DNA of 64,000 bases from Falsochrobactrum tianjinense (GCF_019100495.1 NZ_JAHRVA010000007.1:165497-229496), one strand, 5' to 3'; positions 48,194-57,879 are shown, counted from the stretch's first letter. A program made the numbers and translations. Notes: generated by a model from the sequence alone, not told the origin.

Positions 48194-49447
48194 TCAGACG
48201 GCGACGCGCCATTCGCCCGTCAGCAGTTTCTGCATCAGGCCGCGTTTCTGGCGGGTGAGGGCTTCGATTTCGGTATTGAGGGCGTCAAGGTCGGTCTGTG
48301 CCGTACGCAACACCTCTGCGATGGCCCTCTGTTCGGCCAGCGACGGAAGCGGAAAGGGCAGTTTCGAGAACTCGCTCCAGCGCAGACTGCCGCGCCTGTC
48401 CACGGAAGCGCTGGTGCTGACCTCGAAGATGTGCCGATAGAGCCCGGTCTTCAGCACGGCAAAGGCGTAGTCGGCATCCACCTTCTCCGGCGCGAAACGG
48501 AAGACCGTGTAGATGGGACTGACGACGCCGACGTCTGTCAGGTTCTGAAGGCCGATGGAGCCTTCCTCGACATGGTTGCTGGGAAAACCGAAGTCGCCAC
48601 GCCAGATTTTCTTGTAGCCTGACAGATCGGCGCTGAAGACCTGCTTCTTGAAGTACTCAAGCGACCGGACGAACCCGTCGTATTTCGAGCAGGACAGGAC
48701 TTCATGCTGCTCTCCGTCGCCGTTCCGTTCGGAAATCTCGCGCGCCAGCTTGCCGATGGGCTTGGTGCCCCAGGTTGCGGGAAGCGTGAACCAGCGATGC
48801 GCGGCCACTTCGTCCGTGGTGCGGAAGCGATCCAGTTGGCGCGTTCCGAAGACCAAAGAGTGGGTCAACGCGCGATGCCGACGCAGCTTAGCCGCCCGCA
48901 GCGCCTCCAGCTTTTCGATGGCCTCGTCCCATGTCCGCAGGATTTCGGCGATCTTGCGCTGTTCAGGGAGTTCAGGGAGGCCAATCTCAATTGATGAAAG
49001 ATGGCCTTGGTTTACCGATGGAACTGCACTTTCCTGACTGAAGCGACCAAGATCTTGCGTAAGCATAAAGTAATACAGGAAGTAAGTATCAACCCGGCTC
49101 TCATCAGGTATCGCCGCCATCATGTTGTTATCAATAACCGTAGGGCGGGTGAGAATCCTTCTTCTGTTCAATTTTAGTGCAGCGCCAACTTTCGCAAATA
49201 CAACAGCGCCCTCTGGCTGTAGGTTCGCTCGCAGCATCTTCAGAGTCTTCTGGGAAACCCAATTCTGCGCATCAGTAATGTATTTTTCGTTGCCCGGCAG
49301 CGTCAGATCACTCACCTTAATGAATGGGAACTCCCCTGACAGTTGCCCTTGATACTCTTCCTTGAAACCGTTGCCGCCTCGAAAGGTGCAAATGTCTCCA
49401 AGGCTGGTTTCTTCCCAATCGGCCGCCTGAAATTCTAGTTCACGCAT
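48194..49447 (-). CDS. hsdS: type I restriction enzyme, specificity subunit
   Basis: 417 residues from the ATG at 49447, inside the last bases of rhuM (8-bp overlap). It has two target-recognition domains, each followed by the conserved helix: LPELPEQRKIAEILRTWDEA near 205 and LPSLAEQRAIAEVLRTAQTD near 380. The first TRD begins WEETSLGDICTFRGGNGF. Two complete halves indicate a bipartite recognition site. The site itself cannot be read from the protein. Confidence 0.93.
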   Translation of the reverse strand: MRELEFQAADWEETSLGDICTFRGGNGFKEEYQGQLSGEFPFIKVSDLTLPGNEKYITDAQNWVSQKTLKMLRANLQPEGAVVFAKVGAALKLNRRRILTRPTVIDNNMMAAIPDESRVDTYFLYYFMLTQDLGRFSQESAVPSVNQGHLSSIEIGLPELPEQRKIAEILRTWDEAIEKLEALRAAKLRRHRALTHSLVFGTRQLDRFRTTDEVAAHRWFTLPATWGTKPIGKLAREISERNGDGEQHEVLSCSKYDGFVRSLEYFKKQVFSADLSGYKKIWRGDFGFPSNHVEEGSIGLQNLTDVGVVSPIYTVFRFAPEKVDADYAFAVLKTGLYRHIFEVSTSASVDRRGSLRWSEFSKLPFPLPSLAEQRAIAEVLRTAQTDLDALNTEIEALTRQKRGLMQKLLTGEWRVAV

Positions 49448-50456
49448 CCTTGGCCCTCTTCTTCCGCTCTTTGGCGGCCTTTTCCATGCCCTCCAGCTGG
49501 GCGATGTCGACCTCATCCGCCGCCAGCGCCTCGGCGGTGCGGCGGTTGGCGTCGAACACCTCGAACCGCTCGACGGCCAGCTTCTGGGCCACGTCCATCC
49601 GCAGCCGGCCGGCATGGGTCAGCACGTCGCGCTCGTTGAAGGACAGGAAGGCGTCGAGCTTGTCGGCCCATTCGGCCATGGCGACCGGGCGGCGGCGCCT
49701 CGCCTGGTCCTCAGCGTAGTCGAGGTACATCACGACGATGCGGTTGAGCTCCTCGACCTCATCGGCCTTCAGGTAGTTCTTGGCGGTGCCGACGTCGCCC
49801 TTCCGAACGATCGAGCCTTTCCAGCTGGTCAGGCCCATGTTGGGGGCGCTCGGATCGCTGCGGTTCTCGATCAGCTCGGCGGCCGTCTTGCCCGTGACCG
49901 CCCAGAGCATCTTGTTTTGCACCTTCTTGAAGAAGGCCTGCGCCTGCTCGGACGTCTTGTCGTAGTCGATGGCGGTCGTGTAGAGGTCGCGGACCTTCTG
50001 GTAGAAGCGCTTCTCCGAGGCGCGGATGTCCCGGATGCGGGCAAGCCATTCGTCGAAATAGTCCCATTGCTCCGCCTGCTTCAGCCGGGCATCGTCCATG
50101 GCGAAGCCCTTGATCAGGTATTCGCGCAGGACCGTTGTGGCCCAACGGCGGAACTGGGTGCCCCTCGGGGAGCGGACGCGGTAGCCGACCGCCAGAATGG
50201 CGTCCAGATTATAGACCTTCGTGCGGTAGGCCTTGCCGTCCGCGGCAGTTGTCAAGGATTCCTTGACAACTGACTCTGCCGCCAGCTCCCCCTCGGACAG
50301 GATGTTGTTGATGTGCAGGCTGACATTCTGCTTAGAGGTGTCGAACAGCTCGGCCATCTCCAGCTGCGTCAGCCAGACTGTGCCGTCGATGGCCCGCAGG
50401 CCGATGGTCGCGGCGCCGTCCTCGGTGCTGTAAAGGATCAGTTCGCCCTCAGACAT
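49440..50456 (-). CDS. rhuM: RhuM family protein
   Basis: 338 residues. The start (ELILYSTEDGAATIGLRAID, then TVWLTQLEMAELFDTSKQNV) is the classic RhuM/ORF6N-like DNA-binding beginning, followed by SVVKESLTTAADGKAYRTKV and NLDAILAVGYRVRSPRGTQF. RhuM was named as a Salmonella virulence factor but is very often found inside type I restriction operons, as here between hsdM and hsdS. It overlaps hsdM by 8 bp. Its molecular role is unsettled. Confidence 0.93.
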   Translation of the reverse strand: MSEGELILYSTEDGAATIGLRAIDGTVWLTQLEMAELFDTSKQNVSLHINNILSEGELAAESVVKESLTTAADGKAYRTKVYNLDAILAVGYRVRSPRGTQFRRWATTVLREYLIKGFAMDDARLKQAEQWDYFDEWLARIRDIRASEKRFYQKVRDLYTTAIDYDKTSEQAQAFFKKVQNKMLWAVTGKTAAELIENRSDPSAPNMGLTSWKGSIVRKGDVGTAKNYLKADEVEELNRIVVMYLDYAEDQARRRRPVAMAEWADKLDAFLSFNERDVLTHAGRLRMDVAQKLAVERFEVFDANRRTAEALAADEVDIAQLEGMEKAAKERKKRAKDA

Positions 50457-51966
50457 CGACGCCCAGCTCCTTCAGGTAGCCGGCCATCTTGCCCCGCACC
50501 TCGGCCAGCTCGGCCTCGATGGTGTTGATCTGCTTCTGCAGTGCGGCGACGTCGATTTCTTCCTCCGGCTCGAAGGTGTCGACGTAGCGGGGGATGTTGA
50601 GGTTGAAGTCGTTCTCCGCGATTTCCTCCGGACTGGCGCGGTGGGAGTACTTCTCGGTCTCCGCCCGCGAGGCGTAGGTTTCCAGAACCTTGTTGATATG
50701 CGCCTCGTCCATCACGTTCTGGGTCTTGCCCGGCGTGAACTCCTTGCTGGCGTCGATGAACAGCACGTCGCGGCGGTCCTCGTTCGCGCCGCCCTGTTCG
50801 CGGGAGCGGTCGAAGACTAGGATGGCCACCGGAATGCCCGTGGTCGTGAAGAGGTTGGAGGGTAGGCCCACCACTGCGTCGAGCAGGTTCTCCTCGATCA
50901 GCGCCTGGCGGATACGCCCCTCGGCCCCACCCCTGAACAGCACGCCATGCGGAACGATGACGGCCACCCGGCCGCTCTGGCGCTTGGCGATTTCGATCAT
51001 GTGGGTGATGAAGCCGTAGTCGCCCTTGGATTTGGGCGGGATGCCGCGCCAGAAGCGCTTGAACTGGTCGGTGTCCGCGTTCTCCGCCCCCCACTTGTCG
51101 AGGCTGAACGGGGGATTGGCCACCACTACGTCGAACTTCATCAGGTGATCGCCCTCGACCAGCGCGGGGCTGTTGAGTGTGTCACACCACTCGATGCGCG
51201 CGGCGTCCTTGGTGTGGAGAAACATGTTCATCCGCGCCAGCGCCCAGGTCGCGCCGTTCACTTCCTGGCCGTAGAGGGCGAAGTTCTCGGACCCGACCTC
51301 CTCGGCCGCCCGGATCAACAGCGATCCGGATCCGCAGGCCGGGTCGCAGATCGTGTCGCCCGGCTTGGGTGCCGCCAGTTTCGCAAGCATGCGGGAGACA
51401 GCGGAGGGCGTGTAGAACTCGCCAGCCTTCTTGCCCGCGTCGGAGGCAAAGCGCGAGATCAGGTAGATATAACACTCGCCGATGATGTCTTCGGTCACGC
51501 GACTAGGGCGCAGATCGAGCGCAGGCTTGGCGAAGTCCTCCAGCACGTTCTTGAGGCGCCGGTTGCGATCCTTGACGCGCCCGAGATTGGCCTCGGAGTT
51601 GAAGTCGATGTTGCGGAACACGCCTTCGAGCTTGGCGCGGTTGGCGTCTTCGATCCGCTCCAGCGCGATGTTGATCCGCTCGCCGATGTTGGGTTCGTTC
51701 CGGGCCTCGTAGAGGTCGTAGAAGCTGGCGCCTTCGGGAAGGACGAAGCGCTCGCGCTCCAACCGCCGACGGATCCGCGTTTCATCTCCGCCATACTGCT
51801 TACGATAGTTTTCGAGGTGATCGTTCCAATGGTCGGAGATGTACTTCAGGAACAACATTACGAGTATGTAATCCTTGTACTGTCCGGCATCGACGACGCC
51901 CCGGAAGGTGTCGCAAGCGGCCCAGGCCGTTTGGTTGACCTGTTGTTGGGTAAGCTGGTCGGTCAT
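50449..51966 (-). CDS. hsdM: type I DNA methyltransferase, M subunit
   Basis: 505 residues from the ATG at 51966 with GGAAAG upstream. It has the N-terminal HsdM helical domain (VNQTAWAACDTFRGVVDAGQ, LVMLFLKYISDHW), motif I CDPACGSGSLLIRA near 200 and motif IV VVANPPFSLDKWG near 285, an N6-adenine methyltransferase. The C-terminal coiled coil (EIDVAALQKQINTIEAELAE) contacts HsdS. It overlaps the upstream small S-like gene by 4 bp and rhuM by 8 bp. Confidence 0.95.
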   Translation of the reverse strand: MTDQLTQQQVNQTAWAACDTFRGVVDAGQYKDYILVMLFLKYISDHWNDHLENYRKQYGGDETRIRRRLERERFVLPEGASFYDLYEARNEPNIGERINIALERIEDANRAKLEGVFRNIDFNSEANLGRVKDRNRRLKNVLEDFAKPALDLRPSRVTEDIIGECYIYLISRFASDAGKKAGEFYTPSAVSRMLAKLAAPKPGDTICDPACGSGSLLIRAAEEVGSENFALYGQEVNGATWALARMNMFLHTKDAARIEWCDTLNSPALVEGDHLMKFDVVVANPPFSLDKWGAENADTDQFKRFWRGIPPKSKGDYGFITHMIEIAKRQSGRVAVIVPHGVLFRGGAEGRIRQALIEENLLDAVVGLPSNLFTTTGIPVAILVFDRSREQGGANEDRRDVLFIDASKEFTPGKTQNVMDEAHINKVLETYASRAETEKYSHRASPEEIAENDFNLNIPRYVDTFEPEEEIDVAALQKQINTIEAELAEVRGKMAGYLKELGVDV

Positions 51967-52568
51967 TGGGGCGTCTTTCCTTTCCTCGTTCTGGTGCGCA
52001 TCCTGCTCGCTCGCTCGACGAGGATCAGGCTCATCATCTTTCTTCGCGTCTCGGCGGCGAGCTGGGACAGCTCCCGCTCCCTTTCGGCCAGCGCATCGAC
52101 GGCGACGATTCTTCTCTGTGTCTCGATGTCCGGGACGTCGAGTTCGAGGTCGTCGAGGCTGGATCGAGGTATCATCCGGATGTTCGTGCCGCGTGCCGCA
52201 ACGTCGAAGTGACGCTGCGCCGGGTGCTGATTGATCGCCCATGCCAGATACTCGGGCGTCACGACGTTGCGGTTCGGACGCAAAACCATCAGGGGCAGCA
52301 CCGCGAGGGCTGGCTCCCGCAGACGTTCGTCCAGGGCAGACGCCGTGTTTCGTTCGCCCCGCGAGCGGAACACCACGTCACCGGCGCGCACGAAATAGCG
52401 GTCCGCCAGGTCCTCCAACTGGACTCGCGTCAGGCGCTCTGGATCGACGAGGCCGTCAGAGGAAATGTCGCGCAGCTGGATCGCGAGCACACCTCCGGCG
52501 GTCGTCGGCTCCAATCTGCCGCGAGCGGTATAGCCGGTGTGGATGGTGCAGACGTCAGCGAGGCGCAT
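51963..52568 (-). CDS. half-size HsdS-like protein (one TRD)
   Basis: 201 residues from the ATG at 52568 with AGAGGA six bases upstream. It reads like one half of an HsdS: a start MRLADVCTIHTGYTARGRLE, a TRD middle (FVRAGDVVFRSRGERNTA) and one conserved helix (LDVPDIETQRRIVAVDALAE). It is intact, the first gene of the operon, and its stop overlaps the hsdM start (ATGA), so it is not simply a fragment. It could be an alternative specificity part or a regulator of the operon. Confidence 0.75.
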   Translation of the reverse strand: MRLADVCTIHTGYTARGRLEPTTAGGVLAIQLRDISSDGLVDPERLTRVQLEDLADRYFVRAGDVVFRSRGERNTASALDERLREPALAVLPLMVLRPNRNVVTPEYLAWAINQHPAQRHFDVAARGTNIRMIPRSSLDDLELDVPDIETQRRIVAVDALAERERELSQLAAETRRKMMSLILVERASRMRTRTRKGKTPQ

Positions 52569-52578
52569 CGAAAATCCT

Positions 52579-52643
52579 CTGTAACTATCGCTACAGAAGG
52601 TAGGCGTGCGCAAGCCTGCTGTCAATGTCAAAATTTGCTGTAG
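52579..52643 (-). promoter_or_regulatory. CTACAG/CTGTAG repeats before the restriction operon
   Basis: CTGTA...CTACAG form an inverted repeat (52579-52596) directly before the ribosome binding site of the first operon gene, and another CTGTAG lies at 52638-52643. They are candidate operator sites controlling the operon. Confidence 0.45.
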
Positions 52644-52666
52644 AAAAGCCTACTGCATTTTGGGTT

Positions 52667-52704
52667 CTGCCGGACCCATCCAGGTCGCGATGTGGGTCCG
52701 GCAG
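52667..52704 (-). terminator. hairpin after the excisionase-like gene
   Basis: A perfect 12-bp inverted repeat (CTGCCGGACCCA, 52667-52678; TGGGTCCGGCAG, 52693-52704) with a 14-nt loop lies seven bases after the stop at 52711. It lacks a T tract, but stem and position suit a terminator separating this gene from the restriction operon. Confidence 0.6.
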
Positions 52705-52710
52705 CAACTC

Positions 52711-52923
52711 TTAACCGTGGGCCTGCGCCCTCTCGTTCGCTGGCGTACACGTCCTCAGCATGGTCTGCTCATATTCCTCAATATCTGATAGCCGGTACAC
52801 CACCCGGCCGCCGAGTTTCACGAACTTCGGCCCCTCGCCGGTCCAGCGCCACCGTTCAAGCGTACGATGGCTGATCCCCCATCGCACCGCCAGTTCAAGT
52901 TGGTTCATGCATGTCGCCTTCAT
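52711..52923 (-). CDS. excisionase/AlpA-like helix-turn-helix protein (orphan)
   Basis: 70 residues from the ATG at 52923 with AAAGGAAA upstream. The core ELAVRWGISHRTLERWRWTG and FVKLGGRVVYRLSDIEEYE is nearly the same as the protein at 21751. No integrase is next to it, so it is probably left over from a mobile element that brought the defence region, or it acts in trans with the 25-kb element. Confidence 0.82.
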   Translation of the reverse strand: MKATCMNQLELAVRWGISHRTLERWRWTGEGPKFVKLGGRVVYRLSDIEEYEQTMLRTCTPANERAQAHG

Positions 52924-53441
<518 letters not shown>

Positions 53442-53480
53442 CGGCTATATACATACCCGCCTGTATGTAGCTGATAGCCG
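53442..53480 (+). promoter_or_regulatory. AcrR/BepR-type operator and promoter of bepDE
   Basis: TACATAC (53450-53456) and GTATGTA (53463-53469) form a perfect inverted repeat with a 6-bp spacer; outside it CGGCTAT (53442) and ATAGCCG (53474) form a second pair. The half-sites equal those of the E. coli AcrR operator. A TTGCGC box at about 53427 and TATACA within the operator suggest that a bound repressor covers the -10 region. Confidence 0.75.
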
Positions 53481-53504
53481 AACCTTCGTGGAGACCGAAT
53501 ACTA

Positions 53505-54716
53505 ATGAATTTTAGATATACCACATTCTTTTTTGCTGGCATGGTGCTCCTGGCTGGCTGTCAGAAAGAAGACCAGTCTCAGGCCGCGCAAACGCCCCCG
53601 CCTGTGGCTGTCGGCATCGTAACAGCCGCTCCCTCGGCCTTGCCGATCACCAATGAATTACCCGGACGCATCGCACCCACGCGCCTTGCGGAAGTCCGCC
53701 CGCGCGTTTCCGGCATCGTCGTAGAGCGCGTTTTCGAGCAGGGTTCGCAGGTGGAAAAGGGCGACGTGCTTTACCGCATCGACCCCCGCTCGTTCCAGGT
53801 GCGCGTCGACAGCGCCGAAGCAACGCTGCGCCGCGCCCAGGCTGCCCTGTTGCAGGCGCAGCAGAACGCAGGCAGGCAGGAGCAGTTGCGTAAGTCGAAC
53901 GTGTCCTCGCAGCAGGGCTATGACAATGCCATTGCCGAGCAGGCCAAGGCGGAAGCAGAAGTCGCTGTTGCAGAAGCGGGTCTGGCCGAAGCACGCCTCA
54001 ATCTCGACTATTCGGAAGTAACTGCGCCGATCAGTGGCCGCATCGGGCGCGCCATGATCACCGAAGGCGCGCTGGTCAGTTCCAGCAGTTCCGAAAATCT
54101 CGCAACGATCCAGCAGCTCGATCCTATCTATGCCGACTTCACCCAGCCAGTGACCGAACTGATCCGCCTGCGCAAGGCTTTGCAGGACGGCCAGTTGATG
54201 ACCGGCCCTAACGAGGCCGAAGTGCAACTGCTGCTTGATGATGGCAGCGCCTATCCGTATACGGGCCGTCTGCTGTTTTCGGAAGCAGCCGTCGATGCGA
54301 GCACCGGGCAAGTGACATTGCGCGGCGAATTCCCTAACCCCGATGGCGATCTGCTGCCGGGCATGTATGTTCGCGTACTCATCGAACAGGGCATCCAAAG
54401 GGCAGCCATTGCCGTTCCTCAGCAAGCTGTCCAGCGCGATGCCAGCGGCTCTGCCCGCCTGCTGGTGGTCAATGCCGAAAACAAGGTCGAGGAGCGTCAG
54501 GTCATCGTGGGACGCAATGTCGGCGACCGTGTCGTGGTGGTGCAGGGACTGAATGAAGGCGACCGCGTCGTTGCGGAAGGCTTCCAGAAGACGGCGCCTG
54601 GTGCGATCGTTGCGCCCCAGCCCTGGCAAGTCAATGAACAGGCCGAAACCAGTGCGAGCCCGACGCAGGCAGACGCCGCCACCACCTCCCAGAGCAACGA
54701 AGCTGCGACCGATTAA
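53505..54716 (+). CDS. bepD: RND efflux periplasmic adaptor BepD
   Basis: 403 residues. It is a lipoprotein: a short signal peptide ends in the lipobox LLAGC (Cys19). The membrane-fusion-protein parts follow: barrel-sandwich RPRVSGIVVERVFEQGSQVE near 67, coiled-coil hairpin near 100-170, LNLDYSEVTAPISGRIGRAM near 165, and a beta-barrel end. Residues 375-403 are a low-complexity Gln/Ala/Ser/Thr tail. It links BepE to the outer-membrane channel. It lies 16 bp before bepE and after the operator. Confidence 0.93.
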   Translation: MNFRYTTFFFAGMVLLAGCQKEDQSQAAQTPPPVAVGIVTAAPSALPITNELPGRIAPTRLAEVRPRVSGIVVERVFEQGSQVEKGDVLYRIDPRSFQVRVDSAEATLRRAQAALLQAQQNAGRQEQLRKSNVSSQQGYDNAIAEQAKAEAEVAVAEAGLAEARLNLDYSEVTAPISGRIGRAMITEGALVSSSSSENLATIQQLDPIYADFTQPVTELIRLRKALQDGQLMTGPNEAEVQLLLDDGSAYPYTGRLLFSEAAVDASTGQVTLRGEFPNPDGDLLPGMYVRVLIEQGIQRAAIAVPQQAVQRDASGSARLLVVNAENKVEERQVIVGRNVGDRVVVVQGLNEGDRVVAEGFQKTAPGAIVAPQPWQVNEQAETSASPTQADAATTSQSNEAATD

Positions 54717-54732
54717 TCAAGGCGAATAACTC

Positions 54733-57700
54733 ATGGCACAATTTTTTATTAGCAGGCCGATCTTCGCCTGGGTCGTCGCAATTTTCATCATGATTGCCGG
54801 TATTCTTGCAATCCCGATGCTTCCTGTCGCCCAGTACCCCGATGTTGCGCCGCCGCAAATTTCGATCACCACCTCTTATGCAGGCGCTTCGCCGGAAGAC
54901 GTATATCAGAGCGTGACCTCACCGATCGAGCAGGAACTCAACAGCGTCGATGGCCTGATCTATTTTGAATCGACCTCCAATGCCACGGGTCTGGTCCAGA
55001 TCAATGCGACCTTCGAGCCGGGCACTGATTCCGCTAAGGCGTCCATCGACGTGCAGAATGCAGTGCGGCGCGTGGAAGCGCGTCTACCGCAGGTGGTCAA
55101 GCAGCAAGGCGTTCAGGTTCAGGAGGCTGGCAGCAGCTTCCTGATGATGGTCGCCCTGGTCTCCGAAGACGGCAATCTCGATGTCGTTGGGCTAGGCGAC
55201 TACCTCAACCGAAACGTGCTGGGTGAAATCCAGCGTATCGATGGCGTTGGCCGTGCCCAGGTTTTTGCCAGTCAGCGCGCCATGCGCATCTGGATAGATC
55301 CCGACCAGATGGTAGGCCTGAACCTGTCGACCGCCGATATTAACAACGCCATTGCCTCGCAAAACGCACAGGTCGCGGCCGGTCGTATCGGCGCGCGGCC
55401 CAACCCGATCAATCAGCAGACTTCTGCCACCGTTCTGGTGAAAGGCCAGCTTACATCGCCCGAAGAATTCGGCGCGATTGTTCTGCGCGCCAATCCAGAC
55501 GGCTCTTCTGTCCGCCTGCGCGATGTCGCGCGCATCGAGGTGGGTGCAGAAACCTACAACTTCTCGACCACGATCAACGGCAAGCCTGCCGCCGCCATCG
55601 GTATCCAGCTTTCTCCATCAGGCAATGCGATGGAAACTGCTGCCGCCGTGCGTGCCAAAATGGCCGAGCTGGCCGAATTCTTCCCCGCAGGGCTGGAATA
55701 TCAGATCCCCTATGACACATCGCCATTCGTCGCCGTTTCCATCGAGAAAGTCATTCACACGCTTATCGAGGCCATGCTTCTCGTTTTCGTGGTGATGTTC
55801 GTCTTTCTCCAGAATTTCCGTTATACGATCATTCCGTCACTTGTCGTTCCGGTCGCGCTGCTGGGAACCTGTGCGATCATGTATGTCAGCGGATTTTCGA
55901 TCAATGTGCTGACAATGTTCGCCATGGTGCTCGCCATTGGTATTCTGGTCGACGACGCCATCGTCGTCGTGGAAAATGTCGAACGCATCATGGCCGAAGA
56001 GGGACTTTCTCCCCGCGAGGCAACACGCAAGGCAATGCGGCAGATTTCCGGCGCGATCATCGGCATTACGCTGGTGCTGACCGCCGTGTTCATTCCCATG
56101 GCCTTCTTCCCCGGCGCCGTCGGTATCATTTACCAGCAGTTCAGCCTGACCATGGTCGTTTCGATCCTGTTCTCCGGCCTTCTGGCCCTTTCGCTGACCC
56201 CGGCGCTTTGCGCGACCTTCCTCAAGCCCATTGCCCCCGGACATCACGAAAAGAAGGGCTTTTTCGGATGGTTCAACCGCCGCTTCGATGCCGGCACCAG
56301 AAAATATTCCGGCTCCGTCGACTGGATCGTGCGCCGTGCGGGCCGCTTCATGATAATTTATGTCGTGCTCGTCGGTGGTTTGATCTATCTCTTCATGGGC
56401 CTGCCATCATCCTTCCTGCCAAATGAGGATCAGGGCTTCCTCATCGTCGATATGCAGACACCGGCGGAAGCAAGCACCAACCGTACCGAAGCCGTCTCCG
56501 CGCAGGTCGATCAGATATTCGCTGAGGAACCAGCAGTCGCAGACCGCACGCTGATCAATGGCTTCAGCTTTTCGGGCTTTGGCGACAATGCCGGTCTGGC
56601 TTTCATCACCCTGAAAGACTGGAGCGAGCGCGACGAGGAAAATTCGGCTCAGTCGCTCGCCCAGCGTATCAATGGACAACTGTTCCAGATTCGTGACGCC
56701 ATGGCCTTCGCACTTTCGCCTCCGCCCATTCAGGGGCTTGGCAATGCGGGCGGTTTCAGCTTCCGGCTTCAGGACCGTTCGGGCGCGGGCCAGACCGCGC
56801 TCGCCATGGCCACCGATCAGTTGATGGCGGCAGCAAGCCAGAGCCCGGTATTGACCGGCATGCGTATCGAAGGGATGCCTGCCGCGGCCCAGCTGATTGT
56901 CAATATCGATCGCGAAAAGGCCAATACGTTCGGCGTCACCTTTGCCAGCATCAACTCGACCATTTCGGCCAATCTGGGTTCAGCCTATGTCAACGACTTC
57001 CCCAACGCAGGACGGATGCAGCGCGTGACAATTCAGGCCGATGCACATCAGCGCATGAGCGCGGATGACATTCTCGGACTCAACGTGCCCAACGCCAACA
57101 ACGGCATGGTGCCGCTGCGCGCCTTTGCCGACGTGGAGTGGACGAAAGGCCCCGCGCAGGTGGTCGGATATAATGGCTATCCCGCCGTGCGCATCAGCGG
57201 CAATGCAGCCCCGGGTTACTCCTCGGGCGCTGCGATCGCTGAAATGGAACGCCTGACCAGCGAATTGCCAAACGGCTTCGGTTATGAATGGTCCGGCCAG
57301 TCCTTGCAGGAAATCCAGTCCGGCAACCAGATGCCATTCCTCATGGGGCTGACGGTCGTCTTCATCTTCCTTCTGCTGGCGGCGCTTTATGAAAGCTGGT
57401 CGATACCGCTTTCGGTCATGCTCGTGGTTCCGCTCGGTATTATCGGCGCGGTTCTGGCGGTCATGATGCGCGACATGCCCAATGACGTCTACTTCAAGGT
57501 CGGCATGATCACGATCATCGGGCTATCGGCGAAAAACGCCATCTTGATCGTCGAATTCGCCAAGGATCTCTATGCCGAGGGAATGCCACTTCTGGATGCG
57601 ACGGTCGAGGCGTGCAAACTTCGCTTCCGTCCGATCCTCATGACGTCGCTTGCATTCAGCCTCGGCGTTGTTCCACTGGCCATTGCAAGCGGCGCCAGTG

Positions 57701-57879
57701 CGGCGAGCCAGAACGCTATCGGCACCGGGGTTCTTGGCGGCATGATCTCCGCGACTGTTCTTGCGGTGTTCTTCGTTCCCGTGTTCTTTGTCTTCATCAT
57801 GAAGCTTGCTCGCAGGAACGAAAAAAACGTGCCGGTGAGCAGCGAGAAGGAAGCAGTAAATGCGGCGAACCAAGGCTGA
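54733..57879 (+). CDS. bepE: RND multidrug efflux transporter BepE
   Basis: 1048 residues, the usual length of the AcrB family, starting MAQFFISRPIFAWVVAIFIM. Twelve membrane helices and two periplasmic loops are expected. The proton-relay aspartates are visible in LAIGILVDDAIVVVENVER near 405 and the lysine of TM10 in ITIIGLSAKNAILIVEFAKD near 935. It exports dyes, detergents, bile salts and antibiotics with proton antiport; in Brucella suis BepDE has been shown to do this when derepressed. The gene overlaps bepR by 20 bp. Confidence 0.95.
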   Translation: MAQFFISRPIFAWVVAIFIMIAGILAIPMLPVAQYPDVAPPQISITTSYAGASPEDVYQSVTSPIEQELNSVDGLIYFESTSNATGLVQINATFEPGTDSAKASIDVQNAVRRVEARLPQVVKQQGVQVQEAGSSFLMMVALVSEDGNLDVVGLGDYLNRNVLGEIQRIDGVGRAQVFASQRAMRIWIDPDQMVGLNLSTADINNAIASQNAQVAAGRIGARPNPINQQTSATVLVKGQLTSPEEFGAIVLRANPDGSSVRLRDVARIEVGAETYNFSTTINGKPAAAIGIQLSPSGNAMETAAAVRAKMAELAEFFPAGLEYQIPYDTSPFVAVSIEKVIHTLIEAMLLVFVVMFVFLQNFRYTIIPSLVVPVALLGTCAIMYVSGFSINVLTMFAMVLAIGILVDDAIVVVENVERIMAEEGLSPREATRKAMRQISGAIIGITLVLTAVFIPMAFFPGAVGIIYQQFSLTMVVSILFSGLLALSLTPALCATFLKPIAPGHHEKKGFFGWFNRRFDAGTRKYSGSVDWIVRRAGRFMIIYVVLVGGLIYLFMGLPSSFLPNEDQGFLIVDMQTPAEASTNRTEAVSAQVDQIFAEEPAVADRTLINGFSFSGFGDNAGLAFITLKDWSERDEENSAQSLAQRINGQLFQIRDAMAFALSPPPIQGLGNAGGFSFRLQDRSGAGQTALAMATDQLMAAASQSPVLTGMRIEGMPAAAQLIVNIDREKANTFGVTFASINSTISANLGSAYVNDFPNAGRMQRVTIQADAHQRMSADDILGLNVPNANNGMVPLRAFADVEWTKGPAQVVGYNGYPAVRISGNAAPGYSSGAAIAEMERLTSELPNGFGYEWSGQSLQEIQSGNQMPFLMGLTVVFIFLLLAALYESWSIPLSVMLVVPLGIIGAVLAVMMRDMPNDVYFKVGMITIIGLSAKNAILIVEFAKDLYAEGMPLLDATVEACKLRFRPILMTSLAFSLGVVPLAIASGASAASQNAIGTGVLGGMISATVLAVFFVPVFFVFIMKLARRNEKNVPVSSEKEAVNAANQG

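Noticed and set aside
50947..52212. 421-codon plus-strand frame
   Set aside because: Antisense to hsdM and the half-size HsdS gene.
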